DNA of 64,000 bases, taken from Cerrena zonata (lineage: Eukaryota > Basidiomycota > Agaricomycetes > Polyporales > Cerrenaceae). Each line of letters starts with the position of its first letter. The first letter of the stretch is position 1. The notes beneath the pieces were generated by a model, which saw nothing but the letters and a program-made list of their open reading frames with translations, searched no databases and had not been told where the DNA came from. Position numbers and translations under genes: made by a program. Shown here piece after piece: positions 36,917 to 49,609 of the stretch. Location of the stretch: positions 1,736,001 through 1,800,000 of the forward strand of contig JASBNA010000005.1 in NCBI GenBank assembly GCA_038087015.1, read 5' to 3'.

Positions 36917-38614
36917 TCATATCCAATTATCCCGAACCATATTCCGTTCCACCTCAAATTCCAGTTCGGTTTTCCCATCTCCTAGGGGTCGCCGAACCCA
37001 TTTCCCCTACAGCGAAGTCGATTTAGTTTCTCAAGGATAAATCAAGGAACCAGGAACACTCACAACATAGACGTCACCACCCAAGGTTACTTCTCGGAGC
37101 CGAGAGTTCTCACACAACATCCACTCCTTTGCTTGCTCAGCAGTGAACCTCGTGCGTGCTGAGAACGATCCCCAATGCACATGGAGCTGGAGTTTACGCA
37201 GGTTATGTCCATTGGCAATAGCCTCCTTGATATCATTCTGCTCCATCGCTTTATGAGATTACTTGTCCCGGGCGAAAGATTGAAGCACTTACATGGTTCG
37301 TGCACCATGCCAACGAACACGAAATTGACTCCAAGTTCGGGTACATGGTGCAGAGGCACTCGACGTCTTGGAGTGTTAGTTGCACCGTGTCCACATTGAA
37401 GTGCTTCAGGGTCTGCTTGTGGGTTTTGGCGAGATCCAATAGGAACATCCGTGGCATGGACATGTCCCCTTGCGTCGAAAATGTATGCAACGTGAGTGTC
37501 TCCAATGATTCTCTGGGTACCAAGCTTGATATCCATGGCCAGAGATTAGGCGGTCCCTGGACATCCACAGAGCTCGTCCGCACGGTGAGTTCACGCAATG
37601 ACGCCACGCTCGGGTTATCATACAGAGACCGACCCCGACCGGAACCAAGATACTCGGTATCCAGAGATTCAAGGTTAGGCAAGACAGCGAGGATTTCCGG
37701 GATGGCGTTACTTGGGGCACCCTTGAGTCGCAATGTCTTCAGTTTTGGAAGATGGGACAGGACTAAAACGAGCAATGTCGGACCAACTCCTGCACATCGC
37801 TAGAGAGCCCTTCAAATGGTTGATTAGGACGTACAATTCGTATACTGGCGTGAAAGGCAACTGACGCCCAATTCCAGATGGGTGAGCGAGCTCCCCAGTT
37901 TTTCTGACCAACCTTGTAGGATACGTGGCTTGCCGTGTAAGCACCAGATCGCGATCTTTTGAAGCTTAGTAAATTCGGTCATCTTGTCCCAGACCTCATC
38001 GGAAATTCCGACCGAGGTTCGGATGATGAGCTCAGAGACGTGAGGGAGCTTTTGGAGGATGTCGAGGTAGGCAGGGAAGTTCTCGTCGTTGTTGCTATCA
38101 TGTGCATCGTCCACCCAAGTGAAGGAACGGAGGTTTTTGCACATGATTAGAGCTTCTCTGCAGCCAGGCATGAGCTGTGGCTCGTACAACCCGACTGTAG
38201 CTGCAATGATGTTAAAATGGCGCATTAACACCGAAACGGTCTATTATGACAATCCTACTTTCTTACCAGCTTCCCGTATATAGCGGACATATTTCGCGTA
38301 TTCTGGTCGTCTGAGCAGCGTCTTCGAGGGATGCACAATGAGGACTTTGTCGTCATAATCCTGTTGATTGATAAGCAGCCGCCTTCAAGCACGCAATAAA
38401 TATGACTCAGACGTACTCGTACTCTCCTCGTCCTGACGTCAAGTGTGCGATACAAAATCGGTATCACAGCTCGGTGGAAAAGCGAGTTCACCAACGCGCA
38501 TCGGGTCAGATCCCTTCGATCAGAGACTTGTTCAAGAATTGGTGCAATGATATCCGCGGGCAACGTCGGTACATCTGAACTGTATACTATCGTCGTCCCC
38601 ATCCGCACCAGCAT
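36917..38614 (-). CDS. F-box protein with leucine-rich repeats
   Basis: The gene is read leftwards from the ATG at 38614 (a second in-frame Met is four codons on). The N-terminus has PTLPADIIAPILEQVSD, then LTRCALVNSLFHRAVIPILY, a typical F-box. The body carries leucine-rich units: LRSFTWVDDAHDS, LPHVSELIIRTS, LPKLKTLRLKGAPSNAI, LPNLESLDTEYLGSGRG, SLRELTVRTSSVDVQG, MYPNLESISCSL and GHNLRKLQLHVHWG. Short introns separate the pieces. The last exon (about 36917-37006) gives GKWVRRPLGDGK and ends NMVRDNWI. Probably an SCF substrate receptor; target unknown. Confidence 0.83.
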
Positions 38615-38681
38615 TTGTATGAGAACAAGAAAAGAAGAGACCGGCGGGGGGTTAGTTGAATGGCTTTACGTCCGACTTTCT

Positions 38682-38691
38682 TATATATATA
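38682..38691 (-). promoter_or_regulatory. TATA box of the F-box/LRR gene
   Basis: TATATATATA lies about 70 bases upstream (on the minus strand) of the ATG at 38614. Confidence 0.55.
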
Positions 38692-40005
38692 CCGAGTTGG
38701 TCAGGCTTACGATATGTGCGTCATGCAAAGCGGTCCCAGCTTGAGGCAAACCGCATGACCCCCACTGGCCATCATTGCCGACTCACTCCTGGGAGAAAAA
38801 TAACCTTACTCCTTCAGGCCCTAAGCTGTTTGGGGAGATCTTTGTTGAGTGATCTCATTGTGAGATAGACCGAGGGGTCTGCGACTCTCCGCGATGGATG
38901 TCATGTTCGGTACCTTCGCCCGAACTTTTTTTAATATTGCTTGTTGGAACACCCTTAGCTTGAAGCTTCCACGTTCTCTATGCATCTTTAAATGATCGTT
39001 GATCATTTCGAGGTTATCGACTACCTATTACTGTCAGCGGCAGGAACTTGACACTGTTCGCCTCAGGATAGCTTTCGTCATACTTCTAGCAAACGATCAT
39101 GATGAAACAAATCATAGTGTATGTTTTGTTCAATAGTCCGATCACAAGCAGGAGCTCTCAAGGTGTATTCGGTGAGCTCGGTCATCTCGGGGGCCTTTGT
39201 ATCATTGAAGCTGTAATGAATGCTAAAAACCATGTAGGATGGCTTTACAAGGATAGTGCGCTCATTCAAACGCACTATGTAACGCCGCGAGCCTGAAATA
39301 ATATCCTTGATGATCAGACAGCCTAGACTCATCTTGAACGGTGTATGTACTTCTGTTTGCTTTCGTCAACCTTTCGCCCATGCTGATGTTCTCACGTCAA
39401 ATGAGGGTTTGTCGGACCAGAGTTGGTGATTCTGATACTAGTATCGGGCAGCGAAGCGGAAGGATCGATTCATGCTGGTTTGCAATGGTTTGTACGTGTC
39501 TGCCACGTAAATTACGCACCATTGATTGCTTCATAGGATTTGAGAACGTCAGCAACTGGATTATGGCATCCGGTGAACTACTCAGAGACTGTGACGTCAC
39601 TGGTTCACGAAGTAGAGCTCCTCAACTCTTTCCATTCTAATACTCTCGCGAACATCTTCCTATTAGTAGGTCACGAGCATCGGTGATAAGTCAAACACCT
39701 GGACCGAAAACCCTCATTGACACGATGTGCCCACGACGTAATAACAGAAAGAAAGCTTTCGTAATGTATTTCTCCATGTGGCATTAGACTACTCATTTTC
39801 TACTAGGATTACTTATGGTTTTCAAACCCCGACCCTTTGACTCTTCGGAGTGCAAGTTCATCCATATTGCATCTGAACATTGACATTGTCTCGTTACGCG
39901 ACACCACACGATTTCATTGATCTCATCCCTTATTTCTTTGCCCTCACAAGATCCCATTACCTTCTCGTAATTATACCGGATTAGCTCAACAATGGATCTA
40001 CAAGG
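38692..40005. other. Intergenic, nothing recognised
   Basis: Fragments of open frame at 39078-39600 on the minus strand do not combine into a family I know. Confidence 0.5.
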
Positions 40006-40012
40006 TATATAA
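40006..40012 (+). promoter_or_regulatory. TATA box that favours the start codon at 40081
   Basis: TATATAA lies only 6 bases before an in-frame ATG at 40018 but 75 bases before the ATG at 40081. As transcription starts some 30 bases after a TATA box, the second ATG is the likelier start. Confidence 0.5.
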
Positions 40013-40080
40013 CAAGGATGGCTTCGTACAAACAAGGGATCCCACCCCCCTTGGTCACCTTTCGTTCATCACTTCCAAAT

Positions 40081-41352
40081 ATGCCTCGAGCAGCTACATT
40101 TCGCGGGCGAGTGAGTCCATGTACCCATTTTCTATTCATTACAGTGGGTCACTTACTACGAGTATCTACAGCCATCTGTACAGCAGGCCTGTCCAGTATG
40201 TATCGCTACCTGCGCAGGCGCGGTGGAGTTGACTTCGCATATCTTTGAGTATCATTGCATTCGTGACTGTGATTAGTGAGTGGCCAAGTTCACCCGAGAC
40301 TCCTTTCTATCACTCACACAATCTCAGTATCCTTTGGTGTATATTCCCTGGCTGTGACTGGGATACCGACGGGGCGATTAAGGATTGGACCGACCACATC
40401 CAAACCCAGTGAGTGTGTTATACTTGGTTTATACAAAACTTGTGCAACTCATTGACGCGTTTTTACATAAAGCACTAAACCCATGCCAAACACTGTGACA
40501 TGCCCCCATATACTAAAAATGGGCGACCTTACTTTGTGCAGGATGGAGTTCAAGGACCAAACTGAACTCGCTGTCCATCGCGAACTCTATCATGGTTACT
40601 CTGCTGTGTTGTACGATTCTGTCCACCCCTGGACAGATACTTCTCTGGGTAACACCGTCATAGGAGGGAAATTAAACTGGGGGGATCTAGCCAAGGGCAG
40701 TGTGAGCGGTCCTACACCAGGCCCCATTATCTGCCCTCATAAGTTCAAGCCGAATGGATCCAAGATCATGGAAAGATGTTCGTTCGGTGCTCCAGATGGA
40801 CGGCTACTTGGTATTCACAGGAGACTGATACACGGTTATTTCTCTGAAACGGACAGGCGTGATTCTGTCGATCCATGGGTCGCGAAGGATGGAAGCCTCG
40901 ATGGTGGAGGACTAGCCCGGGGAACTGTCCCAAAATTACGTAAAATTGCGCACCGAATGCAAGTAGGTGATCCTGCTCTCCAAGGGGCCCAGTACTCGAA
41001 GAATCCACCATCTTCCGAAGCCCGTTTCTCCTCTTCTTCTGCAACACCGGATACAGGCAACTTGGAACTAATCGAGGTGGACAAAGACTCAAATGTGAAA
41101 GTACCTGGAGTACCTGAACTTCCACCAAAACCTATCCCAGTCGCAACGACAGAACTTCCAGTCATTTCAATCACCTCTCCCTCACCTCCCACGACACCTA
41201 AAGCATCCAAAGTTTCTCTTATTCAGCTTCCGACTCCACCGAAGACCCCTCGTTATATTCACTATCCCGATATGAAAACACCCTCACCCCGGGTGTCACC
41301 ATATTCCTTGCCTCTCCGTTTCAGGAAACCGTGGTCCTTAACTCGTGCCTAA
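40081..41352 (+). CDS. Hypothetical protein with four C2H2-like fingers
   Basis: The ATG at 40081 (MPRAATFRGR) follows the TATA box. Introns near 40111-40170, about 40277-40327 and about 40410-40471 join the exons. Four spaced Cys/His units follow: CPVCIATCAG...HIFEYHC, CIFPGCDWD...DHIQTH, CPHILKMGD..LCRM...HRELYHG and CPHKFKPNGS...RCSF...HRRLIHG. Between units 3 and 4 is a WxDTSLGN / WVAKDGSLDGG type spacer that is itself repeated (LNWGDLAKGSV versus LDGGGLARGTV), so units 3 and 4 look like an internal duplication. The C-terminal third is Pro/Ser/Thr-rich. DNA or RNA binding is inferred from the fingers; no homolog is recognised. Confidence 0.72.
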
Positions 41353-41583
41353 ACCTTAAGTAAACATGATGTAGTCTGAAGGGTACTCATCGTTATTTAT
41401 GCCAAACTCTATGTTTATGTTTCTACTTGTCTATACTTTATTGTGCAATGGTTATATTATGACTTTCACCGAATTTCTCGACTGTCTGATCTAATCTAAT
41501 CTAATCATGAATTTGTCTTCGATCTTATCATATCCACGGTAACTTCAATTTCAATATCTTTTGACCTCATCCAACATCTCACA

Positions 41584-42703
41584 ATGTTTTACATCGTCGG
41601 TCTTGGGCTTTGTGATGAAAAAGATATCACTGTCCGAGGGCTTGAAGTAAAACGCTATCACCCTATCACATACGAGCTCATGGAATGCTTACCATGCCTT
41701 CTTACTAGGCAGTCAAAGGATGCTCTCGTGTGTACCTTGAAGCATACACTAGTATTCTAATGGTACAAAAGGAGAGGTTGGTGAGTGTATGCTAGTATGT
41801 ATTACCATAAGACACTTACGTCTATATTACAAGGAAGCATTCTACGGCAAAGAGCTAATACTGGCCGATCGGGACATGGTGGAGACTGAAAGTGATGAAA
41901 TCCTACGTGATGCAGACAAGGAGGATGTGGCTCTTCTTGTTGTAGGTGATCCGTTTGGGTGAGTCATAATGTTATATCTCTTCAAGTTAAACCTGTTATT
42001 GACCCTGGTAATTTGCAGCGCAACGACCCACACAGATATAATCCTCCGTGCACGATCACTCAAGATCCCAGTCCGGGTCGTTCACAATGCGTCCATCATG
42101 AATGCCGTCGGGGCATGTGGGCTACAACTCTACAACTTCGGTCAAACAGTTTCGTTGGTTTTCTTCACGGAAACTTGGAAGCCTGACAGCTTCTACGATC
42201 GAATCAAAGAGAATGTTGATCTTGGAATGCACACTCTCGTTCTACTAGACATCAAAGTCAAGGAACAGAGTGAAGAAAATCTGGCGAGGTACGTCTCACT
42301 GAAATACTAATTCTGGACATCTCAAATATATTAATATGTTATGTTCCTTCTAAGGGGCCGCAAAATTTACGAACCTCCTCGTTACATGTCCATAACTCAA
42401 GCCGTGTCTCAACTTGCAGAAATCGAAGAGCTTCGAGGGGAGGGTATTCTTACTCCGGAGAAAACCCTTGCAGTCGCGATGTCTCGTGTTGGTGGCGGTG
42501 ATGAACGAGAAAGAATAGTCTCAGGGACGCTCGCCGAACTCCTCGAACAGCCGTCCGATATTTTCGGAGAGCCGCTACACAGCCTGGTGATAGTTGGCAA
42601 GCGACTGCATCATTTGGAGGTCGAGTATGCGCAAACATTTGCTGTGAACCCAGAGGCGTGGAGGAATGTTGCAAAAAATGTATACGGGTGTTCATTAGAT
42701 TAA
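41584..42703 (+). CDS. DPH5: Diphthine methyl ester synthase (DPH5)
   Basis: An S-adenosylmethionine methyltransferase that makes diphthine on eEF2 in the cytosol. The ATG at 41584 begins [20 protein letters not shown]. Further exons give [66 protein letters not shown] and, at the end, [20 protein letters not shown] and [20 protein letters not shown]. This is the tetrapyrrole-methylase fold in the proper order. Introns lie near 41647-41708, 41777-41832, 41959-42018 and 42290-42352. Frame intact, about 280 residues. Confidence 0.95.
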
Positions 42704-42918
42704 TCCAACCCGTATAATTATATCGGCATGAATCGCCCTGAAATGAGTTAAGTAGAGTACAACTTCGAGCCGGGTGGTAAATACTTTCAATATTGAGATT
42801 GAATGTCAGATTAGATGATCTTTGTCGCGAAGATAAAGCCTCCGATATCATTCCGATTGACTCGATAGAGCATTTCCATTGAACTTGTAACAATCTGACT
42901 CGTCCGACCACCATTTCA

Positions 42919-42925
42919 TATATAG
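42919..42925 (+). promoter_or_regulatory. TATA box of the AsnRS gene
   Basis: TATATAG lies 48 bases upstream of the ATG at 42967. Confidence 0.5.
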
Positions 42926-42966
42926 ACCTCATTGCTGGCACAGGCACCAGCTAGATAACAACCATC

Positions 42967-45088
42967 ATGTCTTCCCCCTTCTACGTTGACGAGGCCACCG
43001 GCTCAGACGATACTGGCAAGGGTACCCAGGAGCTCCCTTACCAGAGCATTGCATTTGCTCTTTTCACTCACGGACAAGAGTCCAAAGTCCTCTCTCGTAA
43101 AGATGCTTCCGCAACATATGAAGAACCAACACAATCCGCTTTGAAGAAGGCGAAGAAAGGTGCTGATGGATTAGAGAAGAAGCGCAAAAAGGCTGAAGAG
43201 CTTGCCGAACGCGAAGCGAAAGAGAAAGCAGCTGATAGCGAGAAGAGGGAAAAACTGCTTGAAGAAAGTAAGAAGATTGTCTTGACAGAAGACCCTTCCC
43301 TCCCGAAACCTACTAAGGTAAGTCGAGGATATCAACTTGGTCGTCTTGTAATGATTGAATGAGGTTTCAGTCAAAACTCGGTAGTCTCACCCCCTTGCGA
43401 TCGCAACGTGTTCGCGTATCAGGATGGGTTCACCGACTTCGAGATCAGAAAGGTATCATCTTCGTCGTATTGCGAGATGGCACAGGGTACCTTCAGTGTG
43501 TTCTTTCTGGTACTGTGGTATGTGTGACTATATGCGCCACATACGAATCACTATCATCTAAAATCACGATACTAGGCACAAACATACGAAGCTCTCACTC
43601 TCACAATCGAATCGTCTATCGAGCTTGTCGGAACCCTTCAAACCGTCCCCGAAGGAAAGACCGCTCCGGGAGGACACGAGCTTGTCGTCGATTATTGGAG
43701 AGTCCTCGGTGCTGCCCCAGGTGCTGAAGATGCCTTCACTAACCGTCTGAACGAGGTAGGCAATCATGTCCTCTTGGTCATCTTAATATACTAATTCTTA
43801 TAAACAAAAAATATAGAAATCCGATCCTTCCATCCTAGCTGATCTCAGACATCTTGTTCTCCGAGGAGAAACAGCTTCTGCCGTCCTCAAGCTTCGTTCT
43901 GCTCTTCTATCCGCTTTCAGGAAAACATATGTCGCACACGATGTTCTTGAAGTAACTCCTCCCTGCCTCGTCCAAACCCAAGTCGAGGGTGGTGCTACCC
44001 TCTTCAAGCTCGATTACTACGGTCAACCTGCCTTCCTCACTCAGAGTTCTCAACTTTACCTTGAAACATGTCTCCCATCACTTGGTGACGTCTTCTGTGT
44101 GCAAGAGAGTTTCCGTGCAGAGAACAGGTATAAACTTCTGCCTGCGTGATAGATTCGGTTTTATTGATTTGAGGAATAGCCACACTCGTCGTCATTTGAG
44201 CGAGTTCACGCATCTTGAGGCCGAACTTGCTTTCATCACTTTTGAGGATCTCATGGACCATATTGAGAGTCTTGTGAGTTCTTACATCCCGCATCGTTCT
44301 TGCACCAGCTCTCTAATGGATCGTACCAAACAGATTTGCGAAACCGTCAACCACCTACTCCAAGATCCAGCGAGCGCAGCCCTCATCAAACAGCTCAACC
44401 CCGATTTCCAAGCACCCTCAAGACCATTCCTCCGCCTCTCCTACGTCGAGGCAATCAAATGGCTCAACGACCACGGTATCCAACATGAGAAGGAGGACGC
44501 CGATGGTAACGTCGTCAAAGACGAACAAGGCAACCCGATCATGGTCGATCATGCCGTCGGCGATGATATCGCTGAGGCCGCAGAGCGAAGAATGACCGAT
44601 ATTCTCGCTAGACCTATCTTCTTGCATGGTTTCCCCGCAGAGTTGAAGGCGTTCTACATGAAGAAGATACCCACGCAGGAGGGTGAAGAAGGAGGGCACG
44701 TTTTTACCGAGAGTTGTGATTTACTCATTCCTGGTGTTGGAGAGATCGTCGGTAAGTCTTGACATACCTCTGATATTGATCTCAGAGCTGACGATATGGG
44801 ATTGGGGATAGGTGGATCGATGAGGATTGCCGATGCTGAAGAGCTCGCTGCTGGTTATAAGCGAGAAGGAATCGACCCTGCTCCTTATTACTGGTTCACT
44901 GACCAGCGTAAATATGGTACTTGCGAGCACGGTGGTTATGGTCTTGGTGTCGAGCGATTCCTCGCTTGGCTCGCCAACCGTTTCACTGTCCGAGAATGTT
45001 CATTGTACCCCAGGTATGCTCATCATATCTCGTTTGTGATGATAGTTTGCTCAGTCCTCATAGGTGGCCTGGTCGTGCAACACCCTAA
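42967..45088 (+). CDS. DED81: Asparaginyl-tRNA synthetase, cytosolic
   Basis: A class II aminoacyl-tRNA synthetase that charges tRNA-Asn. The ATG at 42967 starts a eukaryote-specific N-terminal domain ([20 protein letters not shown]), then a Lys/Glu-rich helix. The OB-fold anticodon domain includes [19 protein letters not shown]. The catalytic domain has motif 2 ([20 protein letters not shown]) and motif 3 ([13 protein letters not shown]). Exons join over introns near 43318-43370, 43518-43576, 43756-43816, 44128-44180, 44274-44332, 44753-44811 and 45015-45063. The protein ends [10 protein letters not shown] at 45088. It is intact and typical, about 560 residues, and convergent with MYND copy C. 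Confidence 0.96.
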
Positions 45089-45209
45089 ATCGTATGCTTC
45101 CATACGTTTTATTCTGATTCAGGGGGTAGCAGTAGCACGTCTGTATAGTAACTTATTGAATAGCGTGAAAGAAGTATGTAGAAATGTCCTTTATCAAGTT
45201 GTTGAAACA

Positions 45210-47148
45210 TCATGTATGATCCTCGACGTCGCTGGTATTTTCGTCTTCGTCGTCTTCTGGCTCTTCGGGAGCAACTGGTGGAGGCTGATATATTGGCGTC
45301 GGTTCGAACTCTTTCCCTTGATAAGCCAGACATACATCGCGGTGTCCCGATGTCCAGTCCCTGTGAGTAAAGTGATATAAGTACTCAAAGGGGGAAACGA
45401 ACCAATCAAAACATACATCGCCTGGCAAGGTGCTCCACAGTAAAACACCGACCAGCATCCTTTACATACACGCAACGGATGTAACGGCCGCTTGTGGGAG
45501 CACATGCAATTTGGATAATGACAACTATGATAGTGAGTTTCGTATCCCGGGTAGTACGCGACGTGTTCGCCCTCAATATCCATACCGTAGGACTCGATGA
45601 CTGTCCTATATTGTCTTACGAGTTCATAGCGTGGATCATTGCGAGAGATATCACTAGCTATAAACGTATTGAGCATTAGTGGGATGACTTTTCCTAGTAC
45701 CGCTCGTAGTTGGTGGGAGTAAGGCGAGTCAAGAGTATTTCCTGCTGTCATCTTTAAGAAGATTAAGTCGTCTTCGAGAATATCAATACCCATATCTAAT
45801 AGAAGAACAAATTAGTCAACATAAAAAACCACCGCTAAATGCGAAGTTAGAGTTCGTACTTATTATTGGGATACCATCACGACCTTCGCCCTCTATCAGG
45901 ATGATTTGAGACACTAATGCCCAGAGATCTATGTTCCTGTACCAGGTTTCGAGTAGCGGGGGCTCAGGATGGTATGTCTTAAACCTGCAGATTCTATAGC
46001 AGTCACGATAAGCGAAACAAGGCGAGATGTCATTCCAACGGAGTGGATACTGACTGAAACATCTTCAAAAAGGCGTACGAGACCTTCTTCGTAAGGGAAT
46101 GATCCCCGTAACAGAACTGTCTTTGACAAGCCATCGAGAGAGCTTCCATGAGCGAAAGATCGTCATGTCGGAACGTCAGCATAGTTTTTTGGAGACTCGG
46201 TTCATGGCCCGAGCACATGCAGGCGAATAGGAAGATTTTGAAGAGGAAGTCATCGACCAGTGTCTTGCTACAGCAGAGAAAGTGCAATGTCCTCAGAAAT
46301 GCCGGCTGGACACTAGGGTCCCCCATAACGACTTTAATCTTCGCTCCGGCGTCGTCACCCAATAGATCGATGATTTTCGTGGTGAGATGATGAGTCCATT
46401 CCAACCCGGGTTCGCCAAGACACCAGCACGTTAACAGGAGATGAACAGAATGAACAATCGGTGGCTGAGGTGTCGTGCTAGACAGAACGAGAGAAAGATG
46501 AGACATCCTCTTCTTCCTTGAAGTATATATAAGCCACGTACTGGAAAGACTCTTTGAGGGTCATTACGGAGAGTACAAAGGAGCTGAGCGGTCCACTACA
46601 ATCCAGATCAGGTTTTCTGTGGGGAGATGGGCGCATCATCAATCGGTGGTTCCAAAGCAAGTGACAAATGGTATCACAGTTCTCTAGGAGGTATTTCGTA
46701 GAACCGTGAAAGGGATGTTGACCCATTTCGGCATTCAGGATTGTCGCAAATCGCCTGAGTATGAGTAGTATATTGCACACATACATCTTGAGGTTGTCGT
46801 GTGTTTCAGAATAGGTCAATGGAGAATGATCATACATACCAATTTAGTACGGTTGGTGAAGCAGTCAGTGTATATGGAGCGGTCTGAAGCAATTTCGACT
46901 ATTGCGTTGAGCAGCCCAGCAAAGATCAAAGCGGTCCAATCGCTAGTTGTCGCTCGGGTTGTTAGGAACTTCCCCAGCGCGTCAGAGAGGTAAATACGTC
47001 CTGAGGCTTTCGATGTATGAAACTTCCTGAGTAGTTGCACTGCAGATGTGGGGTTGTTCTGGAATAGCTGAGAATACTTCAGCCCGAGACCATGATCCAA
47101 GTCATCGGCAATCTCGAGAGCCACAGGATTGGGGCTCGGAGAGGACAT
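45210..47148 (-). CDS. C-terminal MYND zinc-finger protein (copy C)
   Basis: The ATG at 47148 begins MSSPSPNPVALEIADDLDHG. The body contains LNAIVEIASDRSIYTDCF and LLGDDAGAKIKVVMGDPSVQ, with the same style of helical region as the others. The finger is CMCSHKRPLHPLRVCKGCW, FYCGAPCQAM, then DWTSGHRDVCLAYQ after an intron at about 45411-45365. Unlike the other copies it carries an extra acidic, Pro-rich tail (YQPPPVAPEEPEDDEDENT). Introns lie near 46835, 46520, 46060-46000 and 45930-45795. All zinc ligands are seen; the splice model of the middle part is approximate. Confidence 0.82.
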
Positions 47149-48123
47149 GGTGTATATTTGAACACGGAGCGAGTATTGTTACAGAGCAACTTGAAGAGGC
47201 AGGTCTATCTAGTGAATATGGTGGCCGAGGAGTGGCTTAGGACAGCGCCAAACACAACAAAGAGCCACACCGTTCGGGTGAGGAGAGTACAAAGGTCTCC
47301 AAACTTGAACACGAGATCGAAAAGAAGTCGATCCTCCATCTATCAAGATGATAGATCATGATGATAGGACACGGATATGGGCTAGAAACTCCTCTCACAT
47401 TGGTTGGAACGGGCCAGAACAGCTCACCATTCCAATGCAAAGGGATAAGCCCTGTAACATTTTGTCATGACTGCACCTATAATCCTTGTGAAGACTCGGA
47501 TGTTGTCAGCGTTAGGCCTCGAGAACCCCAGCGATTGCATCCACTACCTTAGGTGGTGTATGACGGCTCCCACCAAGTTTGTAATCATCAACAGAGTCAC
47601 TCCGTCACTCTTTGCTGTACCAGACTTTACCACGCATCGTTCCATCGTACTTACTTTATTTTATGTAAGGAAGACAGTTACAAGATGGCGTGTAGTCACT
47701 GTGATGGCATGTCAACGTTTAGGCGCTGGTGGTTGCACGGATCAGCACGAACATATCGTACTATATGAAAGAGGCTGGGGGGCTTCCAAAGTCACAACCT
47801 ACGCTATGGAGGATTGGTTGAAAGCAGACCGGCATCAGGATAGGGTATGTTAATTTCATGTGTGTTATTACCCCCGCTTGACCCGAACTTTCTAGATCGT
47901 CAAATATAGTGATAGACGGTCCTATGTTAATCCACGACCACGCTCAAGTTTTTTTCGAGATAGAGAAGGTCACAGAGATTCTTCGACGCCTGCAAGGTAC
48001 TCAGGGATTTTTAGACTCTCGAGATTAATGTATTCAATGCTTGCATAAAGATGGTTAGGTACACCGAGAAGTTTAAGGGGGGTTGTCAGTCATGAGAACA
48101 CAAACCAGGACTCGGATACGTCA
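47149..48123. other. Intergenic, nothing recognised
   Basis: Open frames at 47467-47853 and elsewhere do not resemble a family and have no consistent splice neighbours. Confidence 0.5.
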
Positions 48124-48984
48124 ATGGTGACTGACGACGAGAAAGAAGTTCTCGATCTTCTAATAGATAAAGACGAGAGTGTTATCCCCCCTCAAGTCCC
48201 ATCTATCCTCGAAGAATCTCGGAGTGCAGCCTTGCCAGATGTGACGGAACCGGAGACTAGGTCAAGGCATAGTCGCCCCCGAGCGAAGACTAACACGAAG
48301 AAGTCTAATACCCGTGAGTAGTGTTATGCGAATTACATCCGACTGACTCAATGACCTGAGATTATTTCAGGATATTCACCCCCAATGCATGACCCAAGTT
48401 TCGGTAGCGGCAGCCACTTTCAGAATGCCCCTCAAGCTCCGTCTCGTAATCCAACACGTGTCCCACATTTGACACCTTCTACCAGCACCAGCACCCCAAC
48501 ATTACCCAATTCACGTCTCGCGCTTCCAGCGATCACTGTACCCTCACAAGGACCCACAGCCTCCATCAAGAAAACTCTGCATTTCTTCTCTCGGGATGAG
48601 GGTGAATTTTGCATGTTTACGCAAATCTCTGCAACTGTCCCACAAACCGTCCCGGAGTTAGATGATCCTGACTCAACCGAGCTGGGGGCACTCTTCGTTC
48701 ATATGTCTCCTGGAATATCCGAGGTCAAAGTTTGGATACGAGCACACGACGGATGGCGAGTTGGCTTCGGTGGTAACGCACATCCCACCATGCCTCACCG
48801 CCGCTTATCAATTCGCAACGTTGGGGTGAAGACGGAACCAAACTGGGTGCTGCTGAAGAGTTATCAGAAGTACCAACAAGAAGAGCTCCGAGCGCGGAGG
48901 GTATGTATTTAATATATCTCGTCACCGAGATGTTACTAATGTCTACCATCACAATAGGAGAGAGCCCTGGCTGGCATAAGATAG
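48124..48984 (+). CDS. Hypothetical protein
   Basis: The ATG at 48124 begins MVTDDEKEVLDLLIDKDES. An intron near 48313-48370 leads to a long Pro/Ser/Thr-rich region (RVPHLTPSTSTSTPTLPNSR). A more ordered segment follows, with KKTLHFFSRDEGEFCMFTQ, LGALFVHMSPGISEVKVWIR and AHDGWRVGFGGNAHPT. A last intron (about 48901-48957) joins the terminal ERALAGIR. I do not recognise the ordered segment. Frame and splice sites are good, so the gene is likely real. Confidence 0.65.
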
Positions 48985-49609
48985 CTCTGGAGTGCCGTTT
49001 GCACAAGATATCGTTATTTACATCCCATTATTTGGCCTGGTTGGCGAGTGTTCAATGTTAATAGTCTTGGGTTGTTGTAATAGAGAACACTCGAACGAGT
49101 ATTGAAGTTTACTTTAGGCTGAGATTTTTGGGATTCCGAGTCAAACATTAGGTTGAACGTTGAAGCTGGCAAGACTCGGACTAACTTTACATCCGCCTGG
49201 GCCAAATACCGAGTCCCAACTCGCCGGTTTATATACGTAAACTCTGAGCGCCTGCCATTTCAAGGCCTCCTTGTTCGAGATAAAGTCTTCACCAAGGCTG
49301 CGTATGGCGGAGATGCACGCTATTCACATCCACTGAGATAGCTTTGTATAGGAAGACTTAAGTGGGATGACTCGATAGTCACCCCGCGACGAACTTTATA
49401 AGAAGGTCATGATCATACCAAAATACTCCAACGTCATCATTGATATCGAGTCCAAACCTCCTTCCAGTAGTAAACAATACATACAATGTGGTGATAGTAT
49501 GGTCGGGCGATACATTATTAAATTAAATTACTCTGTAAGTATCTTTAGATGATTAGAACAGGCGGTACTTATTCGAATGAACAGAAGATTAATAATCCAA
49601 TCAGAGACC
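48985..49609. other. Convergent 3' flanks
   Basis: No gene is recognised before the stop of MYND copy D. Confidence 0.5.
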
